In this document: positions 57,334 through 64,000 of the stretch, one piece after another
Layout of the letters: every line of letters begins with the position of its first letter
How positions within the stretch are numbered: the stretch's first letter is position 1
DNA from: Mediterraneibacter faecis JCM 15917
GTDB taxonomy: Bacteria > Bacillota > Clostridia > Lachnospirales > Lachnospiraceae
NCBI GenBank assembly: GCA_001312505.1
Contig: BBDW01000001.1
Span: 62,001-126,000 of the forward strand
Length of the DNA stretch: 64,000 nt
Direction: 5' to 3'
The notes under the pieces: model-generated
Told to the model about the DNA's origin: nothing
The model's input: the letters and a program-made list of their open reading frames with translations, nothing else
Database searches by the model: none
Translations under genes and position numbers: made by a program

Positions 57334-58047
57334 ATGAATAAAAAAAGCGGATATGCGCTCAGAATAGTACTTGGAGGTTATCTTACCTACCTGGGTATCA
57401 GAATCTTAAGTGAGATGATCCAGCAGCGTCCTAGCAATATGACACTTATGTCAGTACTGGCAGTTGTATTTATCCTGGTTGGAGTTGCTTATGCAGGGAA
57501 TGCCATCTGCAAAACGTTTGAAATTGATATCAAAAAGCAGATTGCGAAGATGATAGCAAAGAGAAAAGCGGAGCAGAAACGAAAAGCAGAAGAAGCGGCA
57601 GCGGCGAAGGAAATGTCACAGGTAACAGAGAGCACAACGACAGAAGTATCGGAAGACGAAAAAGTATCAGACAATACAATGCCGACAATGCTTTCAGAAG
57701 AAGACAGGAAGAAGCTGGAAGACGCAGTGTCTAAGGCAGATTCCGAGGAAAAAACAATGCAAGACAGCAAGGCTGAAGCTATAGAAAAAACAGCAGATTC
57801 AGATTCAACAGAAAACGAAGCAGCGGAAAAAACAGTATCAGAAGAAAAAGTAGAATCGGTAGAAAAACCGGTGACTACAACAGAATCAGAGGAAACACCG
57901 GACGAAGAAATAAAAGCTGAAGAAACAGCGACTGAAGAAACATCAGTTCAGGAAGAACTGACAGACACAAGAGTGGTAGATATTTTTGCAGAACTGAATG
58001 AAGAACCTGTTTCAGAAGATGCTGAAAATGATTTTGAGGAGAAATAA
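57334..58047 (+). CDS. Two-helix membrane protein with long acidic tail
   Basis: 237 residues, GGAGG upstream. Two transmembrane helices ([19 protein letters not shown] and [21 protein letters not shown]), a basic stretch ([22 protein letters not shown]), then about 140 residues dominated by Glu, Ser, Thr and Ala with loose repeats ([20 protein letters not shown]). Function unknown. It ends 2 bases before ispF, so they are likely co-transcribed. Confidence 0.65.
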   Translation: MNKKSGYALRIVLGGYLTYLGIRILSEMIQQRPSNMTLMSVLAVVFILVGVAYAGNAICKTFEIDIKKQIAKMIAKRKAEQKRKAEEAAAAKEMSQVTESTTTEVSEDEKVSDNTMPTMLSEEDRKKLEDAVSKADSEEKTMQDSKAEAIEKTADSDSTENEAAEKTVSEEKVESVEKPVTTTESEETPDEEIKAEETATEETSVQEELTDTRVVDIFAELNEEPVSEDAENDFEEK

Positions 58048-58049
58048 TT

Positions 58050-58592
58050 ATGCGTGTAGGTATGGGATATGATGTTCATAAGTTAGTTGAAGGAAGAAAA
58101 CTGATCCTGGGTGGAGTTGAGATTCCTTACGAGAAAGGTCTCTTAGGACATTCGGATGCAGACGTTATGCTGCATGCAGTGATGGATGCACTTCTCGGGG
58201 GGGCAGCAGCACTTGGAGACATTGGCCTTCATTTTCCGGATACAGATCCGAAATATAAGGGTGCATCCAGTATAAAACTGCTTGAGCACGTAGGCGGACT
58301 TTTGGAAGAAAATGGTTATGTGATCGAGAATATTGATGCAACGATCATTGCGCAGCGTCCAAAGATGCGTCCGCATATTGATCAGATGCGGGAAAACATG
58401 GCGAAAGCGCTTAAAATTGACGTTGATCAGATCAATGTAAAGGCTACAACAGAAGAGGGTCTTGGCTTTACCGGAAGTGGCGAAGGAATCTCATCCCAGG
58501 CGATCTGTGCGATTGAAAAATTTACGAATTACAGTAGCGTGGATGTGATGGAGAAGCTGCAGGATGTGGTGGATGCTGTGCGGGAAAATAAG
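58050..58592 (+). CDS. ispF: 2-C-methyl-D-erythritol 2,4-cyclodiphosphate synthase, reading through into a GNAT domain
   Basis: Converts CDP-ME 2-phosphate to MEcPP in the MEP pathway, feeding IspG. Seen: [12 protein letters not shown] (zinc ligands Asp and His), [39 protein letters not shown] and [16 protein letters not shown]. The domain ends near residue 157 ([11 protein letters not shown]), followed by 23 linker residues and then, with no stop, an acetyltransferase. A 7-G tract at 58198 adds one glycine ([10 protein letters not shown], homologues LLGAAALGD). The fusion may be real or caused by a lost base before 58593. Confidence 0.9.
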
Positions 58593-59784
58593 ATGAAGAT
58601 TCGAAAGCTGGACCAATCAGAGCATGGGAAAACCCGGAGCTTGTGGGAACAGGTATTTTCAGAAGACAGTCAGGAATTTGTTGATTATTACTATTATATC
58701 AAGACAAAAGACAATACGATTTATGTAATAGAGGAAGACGATGAGATACGTGCGATGCTGCAGCTGAACCCTTATCAGGTAAAGTTACAGGAAAGTGTCG
58801 TTCCATCGGATTATATCGTGGGAGTTGCCACGCAGGCAGAATATAGAGGCAGAGGATATATGAGAAATCTTCTGATTCATGCATTACAGGATCAGTATTC
58901 ACAGAAGATGCCATTTACCTTCCTGATGCCGGCGGCAGAAGCAATCTATTATCCTTATGATTTCCGATTTGTTTATGAACAGAAACAAATCGAGCTTGAT
59001 GAAGCATTTTTTCTGCAAGAAAAGAATATAAAAATGATGAATATAGAAATATATCACAAGAGCGGATTGTAGACCGTGATGCAAGATTTATGGATGCAGG
59101 GAAGATGGCGGCATTTGTTGAAGAGAATTTTTCGGATTGCTGGAATGTTGTTGCTTTAAGAAATGCACAATATTATCAGACACAGATTCTCGAACAACAG
59201 AGCGAGTTTGGCGGGATGCGGCTTGTCTTTGAAGAAGAGAAGCTGGTCTGTATCTATGCATATGCGAAAGAAGAGGGGGGGCTCGAGATCAGGGAACCAC
59301 TTTATTTGGAAGGGAAAGAAGATCTCTTCTGGGCGTCGGTGGATGGTCTTAGAGAACCGGAAGAAAAGGTTTCGGTTTATGGGTTTAAGGAAGCACCTGA
59401 CTGGCCAGATGATGAAACGTCTGCATATAAAGAAAAACCGCTTATTATGATCAGAATCGTTCATTTACAGGAACTATTTTCTGAAATGAAAATCCCGTCA
59501 GAACGTGAGATCCATTGCTCTTTTGCGGTGATCGATCCGATTCTTCATAAGAATAGCAGGATCTGGAAACTCAGTAGTCAAAAGGAGAAGAAAGCCTGAG
59601 CGTGTCTGAAACGGAAGATTCACAGGGAGTACTTTCCATTGCAGCATTGACGGAAATATTGTTTGGATACAAAACTCCTGAAGAAATACGTGCAGAGGAA
59701 AACGTAATTCTTACAGAAGAGCTAGAGGAAGAACTGAGGAAACTTCAGAACCTCTGTCCAATATTTTTGAATGAGATTGTCTGA
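58593..59784 (+). CDS. Eis-like GNAT acetyltransferase with SCP2-type C-terminal domain (two indels)
   Basis: From internal ATG 58593 ([19 protein letters not shown]). GNAT core: [21 protein letters not shown] with the acetyl-CoA loop Q/RxxGxG, then [19 protein letters not shown]. After an indel near 59050 it reads [19 protein letters not shown]. After a missing G near 59585 it reads [20 protein letters not shown] and ends [14 protein letters not shown]...LFLNEIV-like CPIFLNEIV. The length, with a second GNAT-like half and an SCP2-like end, matches the Eis architecture. Substrate unknown. Confidence 0.75.
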
Positions 59785-59823
59785 ATAAAATGTTAAAATG
59801 CAGTTGATCGGCAGAGATAATAG

Positions 59824-59852
59824 TTGACAAAAAATGATTTTTTGCATAAGAT
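59824..59852 (+). promoter_or_regulatory. Promoter of the T-box cysE-cysS operon
   Basis: TTGACA (59824-59829) and TAAGAT (59847-59852), 17-base spacer, upstream of the T-box leader. Confidence 0.65.
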
Positions 59853-59894
59853 AATAGAGATGTTGAAAACAATAAATATTGGTAATAGAATTGA

Positions 59895-60133
59895 GAAAGA
59901 CAAAGAACGGGAAGAGTAACAGAGATTTGGACTCATAGAGAGAAGGTGTCACCGGCTGAAAGCACCTTTGAGAGAAGAAACTGTGAAGTGCCCCCGGGAG
60001 TCGATCCTGTGAATGGAGTAGCAGGGTACGTCAGGCACACGTTACGTGCGTGAAAGTGAAAGAAGTTATACTTCTTTTATTAGAGTGGAACCGCGGATAG
60101 AACTTCGTCTCTAGATTGAGACGAAGTTTTTTG
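59895..60133 (+). promoter_or_regulatory. T-box riboswitch, probably cysteine-specific
   Basis: The hallmark T-box AGAGTGGAACCGCGG is at 60082-60096. A terminator follows (AACTTCGTCTC / GAGACGAAGTT and a T run). Upstream is a long Stem I with AGAGTAACAGAG and the arm GAAGGTG..CACCTT. A candidate specifier codon TGC lies at 59989-59991 within GAAGTGCCC, which would be read by uncharged tRNA-Cys. This fits the cysE and cysS genes downstream: uncharged tRNA-Cys would favour antitermination. Confidence 0.88.
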
Positions 60134-60235
60134 TATATTAGGAAAGTCTCTTTCCTAATATATAAAAAACGCTCCGCTCAGGATGCGCACTGCGGCGTAC
60201 TAAGTGCATTCTTGAATCAGAAAGGAACGATAAAT

Positions 60236-60931
60236 ATGGGAATGATATCTTATGTCAAACAGGAGATAGAGGTGATCCGAGAGCGAGATCCTGCGATCAA
60301 ATCAAACATGGAAGTATTTTTGTACCCAAGCTTTAAAGTAATCTTAAGCTACAGAGTGGCGCATAAGCTTTACCTGAAAAAGCATTATTTCTGGGCACGC
60401 TGGATTTCTCAGAGAGCAGCGCGTAAGACAGGGATTGAGATCCATCCGGGTGCAACAATTGGAAAGGGACTTTTTATCGATCATGGAACAGGTGTGATCA
60501 TCGGAGAAACTACGATCATCGGAGATAATGTAACACTGTATCAGGGGGTTACGCTTGGCGGTACCGGAAAAGAACAGGGAAAACGTCATCCAACGTTGAA
60601 AGATAATGTTATGGTGAGCGCCGGCGCAAAGATTCTGGGTTCTTTTACAATCGGAGAAAATTCTAAGATCGGAGCTGGTTCTGTAGTACTTGAAGAGGTT
60701 CCACCGAACTGTACAGTTGTCGGTGTGCCGGGACGAATCGTCCGCATGGACAACAAGAAAGTCCCAAGAAGTGATATGGATCAGGTACATTTACCGGACC
60801 CGGTACTTACAGATATTCGAGAACTGCAGGAAGAGAATATAAAACTTCACAAACGTTTGGAATCTATGATAAAATATATGCGATGTGTGGAGAAAGAAAA
60901 TAAGGAGAGTAAGAACGATGAAGATTTATAA
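60236..60931 (+). CDS. cysE: Serine O-acetyltransferase
   Basis: 231 residues from ATG 60236 (MGMISYVKQEIEVIRERDPA), with AAAGGAAC upstream. It acetylates serine with acetyl-CoA to O-acetylserine, the substrate for cysteine synthesis. Left-handed beta-helix repeats are visible: IEIHPGATIGKGLFIDHGTG, VIIGETTIIGDNVTLYQGVT, and NSKIGAGSVVLEEVP. Slightly longer C-terminal coiled coil than usual (ELQEENIKLHKRLESM). Its end overlaps the cysS start by 14 bases. Confidence 0.93.
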   Translation: MGMISYVKQEIEVIRERDPAIKSNMEVFLYPSFKVILSYRVAHKLYLKKHYFWARWISQRAARKTGIEIHPGATIGKGLFIDHGTGVIIGETTIIGDNVTLYQGVTLGGTGKEQGKRHPTLKDNVMVSAGAKILGSFTIGENSKIGAGSVVLEEVPPNCTVVGVPGRIVRMDNKKVPRSDMDQVHLPDPVLTDIRELQEENIKLHKRLESMIKYMRCVEKENKESKNDEDL

Positions 60932-62327
60932 TACAATGTCAAAAAGAAAAGAAGAGTTTGTTCCTTTAGAGGAAGGAAAAGTAAAGATGTATGTATGCGG
61001 TCCGACTGTATATAATTACATCCATATTGGAAATGCAAGACCAATGATCGTGTTTGATACTGTCCGCAGATATTTTGAATACAAGAATTATGATGTGAAT
61101 TATGTATCTAACTTTACGGATGTCGATGACAAGATCATTAAGAAAGCAAACGAAGAAGGCGTTACAGCAGAAGAAATCTCACAGCGTTACATTGCAGAGT
61201 GCAAGAAAGATATGGACGGCATGAATATTGAGCCGGCAACAAAGAATCCGCTTGCAACAGAAGAGATTGACGGTATGATCAGCATGATTGAGACACTGAT
61301 TGAGAAAGGCTACGCATACGAGAAGAACGGAACTGTATATTACCGTACAAGAAAGTTCAAAGATTATGGTAAATTATCCCATAAGAACCTTGATGATCTT
61401 CAGTCAGGCGGACGTACCCTTCTTGTAAGCGGTGAGGATGAGAAAGAAGATTCTCTGGATTTTGTTCTCTGGAAGCCGAAAAAAGAAGGCGAGCCTGCAT
61501 GGGTTTCTCCATGGGGTGAGGGACGTCCGGGATGGCACATTGAGTGTTCAGAGATGTCCAAGAAATATCTTGGTGAGCAGATCGATATTCATGCAGGTGG
61601 GGGGGAAGACCTGATCTTTCCACATCATGAAAATGAAATTGCGCAGAGTGAAGCAGCGAACGGAAAAGAGTTCTCCAGATACTGGATGCATAACGGGTTC
61701 CTGAACATTGATAACCGTAAGATGTCCAAGTCTCTTGGAAATTTCTTCACAGTTCGCGAGATCAGTGAGAAGTATGACCTTCAGGTACTTCGTTTCTTCA
61801 TGTTAAGCGCACATTACAGAAGTCCACTGAACTTCAGCGCTGAATTGATGGAAGCAGCAAAGAGCGGACTTGAGAGAATCATTACAGCAGCTGATCGTCT
61901 GAAATTCCTTATGGGAAGCGCGAAGACAGAAGATATGGCAGAGACAGAAGCAGAGAAGTTTGCAAAGTCAGCAGAATATGTTGGAAACTTTGAGAGCGCT
62001 ATGGATGATGACTTCAATACAGCAGATGCGATCGCAGCAGTATTTGATCTTGTAAAATTCATTAATACGATGACAGACGAAGACAGTTCCAAAGAGTATC
62101 TTGAGAATCTGTTTGACCGTCTGGTAAGACTGACAGAAGTACTTGGAATTATTGTTGATAAAGAAGATGAGATTCTTGATTCTGACATTGAAGCATTGAT
62201 CGCTGAGCGTCAGGCAGCAAGAAAAGAGAAAAACTTTGCAAGAGCAGATGAGATCAGAGATGAGCTTCTTGCGAAAGGTATCGTTCTGAAAGATACAAGA
62301 GAAGGAGTACAATGGAAAAGAGCATAA
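60918..62327 (+). CDS. cysS: Cysteinyl-tRNA synthetase
   Basis: Class I synthetase of about 469 residues from ATG 60918 (MKIYNTMSKRKEEF). Zinc and HIGH regions: MYVCGPTVYNYIHIGNARP, then GWHIECSEMS, and KMSKSLGNFFTV. The C-terminal helical domain ends DTREGVQWKRA. A 7-G tract near 61600 adds one glycine (HAGGGEDLIFPHHENE; homologues have two). It overlaps cysE and mrnC, forming one operon controlled by the Cys T-box. Confidence 0.95.
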   Translation: MKIYNTMSKRKEEFVPLEEGKVKMYVCGPTVYNYIHIGNARPMIVFDTVRRYFEYKNYDVNYVSNFTDVDDKIIKKANEEGVTAEEISQRYIAECKKDMDGMNIEPATKNPLATEEIDGMISMIETLIEKGYAYEKNGTVYYRTRKFKDYGKLSHKNLDDLQSGGRTLLVSGEDEKEDSLDFVLWKPKKEGEPAWVSPWGEGRPGWHIECSEMSKKYLGEQIDIHAGGGEDLIFPHHENEIAQSEAANGKEFSRYWMHNGFLNIDNRKMSKSLGNFFTVREISEKYDLQVLRFFMLSAHYRSPLNFSAELMEAAKSGLERIITAADRLKFLMGSAKTEDMAETEAEKFAKSAEYVGNFESAMDDDFNTADAIAAVFDLVKFINTMTDEDSSKEYLENLFDRLVRLTEVLGIIVDKEDEILDSDIEALIAERQAARKEKNFARADEIRDELLAKGIVLKDTREGVQWKRA

Positions 62328-62791
62328 CAGCAGGTTTAGAAGAGTATATCCGGACAATTCCCGGTATGAAAGAGATTGATGCAAAGCAGTGTTCCCCCCC
62401 ACTGGTTCTTGCTTATGTGGGAGACTGTGTTTATGATCTGATCATTAAGACGATGGTGGTCGGCCGTGGAAACAGGCCGGTCCACCGTCTCCATGAAGAG
62501 ACAAGCCAGTATGTGCAGGCATCAGCACAGTCCTTTATGATGCGTTCCATGCAGGAGCATCTGAATGAGGAAGAACATGGAGTTTACCGGAGAGGAAGAA
62601 ATGCACGATCTGTGTCTCCGGCAAAGAATCAGTCAATTACAGATTACAGAAGAGCGACAGGTTTTGAGGCATTGATCGGACATTTATATCTGACAGGTCA
62701 GTATGAACGACTGACAGAGCTTGTAAGTATCGGACTTGAAAGCATTGAAAAAGAGATAAAGGAAAAAGGAGCAGAACATGCAGGAAAATAG
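62312..62791 (+). CDS. mrnC: Mini-ribonuclease III
   Basis: 159 residues, start inside the cysS end with AAGGAG upstream. The catalytic RNase III motif is LVLAYVGDCVYDLIIKTMVV, and the C-terminal part has VSPAKNQSITDYRRATGFEALIGHLYLTG. It matures 23S rRNA ends. A 7-C tract near 62393 adds a proline (CSPPLVL), the mirror image of the G-tract expansions. Confidence 0.92.
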   Translation: MEKSITAGLEEYIRTIPGMKEIDAKQCSPPLVLAYVGDCVYDLIIKTMVVGRGNRPVHRLHEETSQYVQASAQSFMMRSMQEHLNEEEHGVYRRGRNARSVSPAKNQSITDYRRATGFEALIGHLYLTGQYERLTELVSIGLESIEKEIKEKGAEHAGK

Positions 62792-63541
62792 AGAACAGGG
62801 AACAGAGACATTTGTAATTGAAGGAAGAAATGCCGTACTGGAAGCATTTCGTTCCGGACGTACGATTGACAAGATTTATGTTCTTGACGGATGCCAGGAC
62901 GGACCGGTAAGAACAATTGTACGTGAAGCGAAAAAACACGGATCTCTGATCAATTTTGTGACAAAAGAAAGACTTTCCCAGCTCTCAGAGACAGGGAAAC
63001 ATCAGGCGTGATCGCGCATGCGGCAGCATATGAATATTCTACGATCGACGATATGCTTAAGCTGGCAGAAGAGAGAGGCGAAGCTCCGTTTCTGATTCTT
63101 TTAGACAATATTGAAGATCCGCACAATCTTGGCGCGATCATTCGTACAGCGAACCTTGCAGGTGCACACGGAGTCATTATTCCAAAGAGAAGAGCAGTTG
63201 GTCTGACAGCGACAGTTGCGAAGACATCTGCCGGAGCTTTGAATTATACACCGGTCGCAAAGGTGACGAATCTTGTGAAGACAATGGAAGAACTCAAGGA
63301 AAAAGGACTCTGGTTTGTATGTGCTGATATGGATGGCGAGCAGATGTATGACCTGAACCTGACAGGACCGATCGGTCTTGTGATCGGAAATGAAGGTGAG
63401 GGCGTTGGCCGCCTTGTGAAAGAAAACTGTGATTTCGTTGCAGGAATTCCAATGAAAGGTCAGATTAATTCTCTGAATGCATCTGTGGCAGCAGGCGTTC
63501 TTGCTTATGAGATCGTAAGACAGAGGATTTCGCAGAAATAA
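62778..63541 (+). CDS. rlmB: 23S rRNA 2'-O-ribose methyltransferase, TrmH/RlmB family (one-base deletion near 63007)
   Basis: About 254 residues. N-terminal L30e-like substrate domain (FVIEGRNAVLEAFRSGRTID), then the SPOUT domain: LILLDNIEDPHNLGAIIRTANLAGAHGVI (motif 1), GPIGLVIGNEGEGVGRLV (motif 2), and IPMKGQINSLNASVAAGVLAYE (motif 3 with the deep trefoil knot). Near 63007 CATCAGGCGTGA lacks a G; corrected, it reads KHQGVIAHAAAYEY. Overlaps mrnC by 14 bases. Confidence 0.92.
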
Positions 63542-63586
63542 ATATGAGTATTGCTCGAAAAAAGAGTGATAACAGGTGATAATCGG

Positions 63587-64000
63587 ATGAGTAAGTATGA
63601 CAGAATGACAGATGAGCAGCTTTTATGTGATTACAAAAATGGAAATCAGGAGATTATGGATTACCTGATGGTGAAATATAAATCCATGGTAAGGAAGAAA
63701 GCGCGTGCAATGTATCTGTTGGGTGGAGAGAACGAGGATCTGATCCAGGAAGGAATGATCGGTCTGATCAAAGCAGTGAGGGATTTTGATGTAACGCAGA
63801 AAACATCATTTTCAAGTTTTGCAGAACTTTGTGTCTCCAGACAGATGTACTCGGCAATTGAGGCATCAAATCGAAAAAAGCATCTGCCTTTGAATTCTTA
63901 TGTTTCGTTATATGAAGACAGTGAAGAGGTAGGAGAGGGGGGGAGAAGTCTTCCTTTGATTGACACGATAGAATCATCGAAGGAGAATGATCCGGAAGTT
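63587..64000 (+). CDS. sigH: RNA polymerase sigma-H-like factor (partial, runs off the window)
   Basis: ATG 63587 with AGGTGAT 8 bases upstream. 138 codons are visible: MSKYDRMTDEQLLCDYKNGN, MVRKKARAMYLLGGENEDLI, then QEGMIGLIKAVRDFD and FSSFAELCVSRQMYSAIEAS. This is sigma-70 regions 1.2-2.4 as in Spo0H/SigH, which directs early stationary-phase and sporulation genes in Firmicutes. A 7-G tract near 63938 may add a glycine. Confidence 0.88.
   Translation, partial: MSKYDRMTDEQLLCDYKNGNQEIMDYLMVKYKSMVRKKARAMYLLGGENEDLIQEGMIGLIKAVRDFDVTQKTSFSSFAELCVSRQMYSAIEASNRKKHLPLNSYVSLYEDSEEVGEGGRSLPLIDTIESSKENDPEV

Noticed and set aside
1..64000. G7 tracts as phase-variable contingency loci or G-quadruplexes
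   Set aside because: They occur in essential housekeeping enzymes at motif positions, on both strands and always near the same length, which fits an error process better than regulated variation.
1..64000. CRISPR array
   Set aside because: No regularly spaced direct repeats of suitable length were seen; the repeats present are DGR, Ala-rich coding or hairpin elements.

Overview
The window is a stretch of a low-to-mid GC Firmicutes chromosome, most likely a gut Lachnospiraceae-type Clostridia. This rests on the Gram-positive replicative polymerase PolC, MEP-pathway genes (ispG, ispF), a tRNA-sensing T-box leader ahead of cysE-cysS, Mini-III RNase, and a SigH-like sigma factor. The genus cannot be fixed from sequence alone. 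A prophage of about 36 kb (roughly 20.8-56.9 kb) interrupts the chromosome between purL and a tRNA-Val/tRNA-Met pair.

Left chromosomal arm (1-20.8 kb): hisC, a small-multidrug-export membrane protein, a one-TM hypothetical, ispG, polC, glyA, a cold-shock gene (minus strand), ptsI, a structured 350-base intergenic region, an nfeD/SPFH (stomatin-like) pair, an XPD/DinG-type helicase, a LysR regulator (minus strand) and purL. Right arm (56.9-64 kb): tRNA-Val, tRNA-Met, a membrane protein, an ispF-GNAT coding block, a Cys T-box, cysE, cysS, mrnC, rlmB and the start of sigH.

The prophage is a siphovirus with an HK97-type head. In order it carries: a small IS30-type HTH protein; a phage tRNA; small early genes; a first diversity-generating-retroelement (DGR) target gene; an OB-fold/SSB-like protein; an HUH-type replication protein; a VRR-NUC nuclease; ParA and an unusual ParB-zinc-DUF3850 fusion; a sigma-like late regulator; HNH; terminase; portal; protease; capsid; connectors; tail tube; gpG/gpT with a -1 slippery site; tape measure; Dit; Tal; BppU-like baseplate protein; a second DGR target gene; the template repeat (TR); the DGR reverse transcriptase; XkdX; holin-like membrane proteins; endolysin; a minus-strand exonuclease-BRCT gene; a repressor with a clear operator/promoter; and an intact IS30-family DDE transposase at the right end. 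No tyrosine or serine integrase is visible, so the IS30-type enzyme is the best candidate for integration.

The central discovery is the DGR. One TR (48759-48878) matches two variable repeats. One lies in the adjacent tail-tip gene and the other in a paralogous gene 24.6 kb away at the opposite end of the prophage. Nearly all TR/VR mismatches fall at template adenines, and both VRs are followed by the same G-rich/C-rich hairpin, which the TR lacks.

A strong caution applies to the whole window. Many tracts that should be GGGG (or CCCC) are written as 5, 6 or 7 bases, and there are other single-base indels. The +3 cases add one glycine to invariant motifs of IspG, GlyA, IspF, CysS, PolC and the SPFH protein. 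The +1, +2 and -1 cases break polC, ptsI, rlmB, hisC and many phage genes. I treat these as probable sequence errors and give the span of the reconstructed gene, naming the indel site in each entry.
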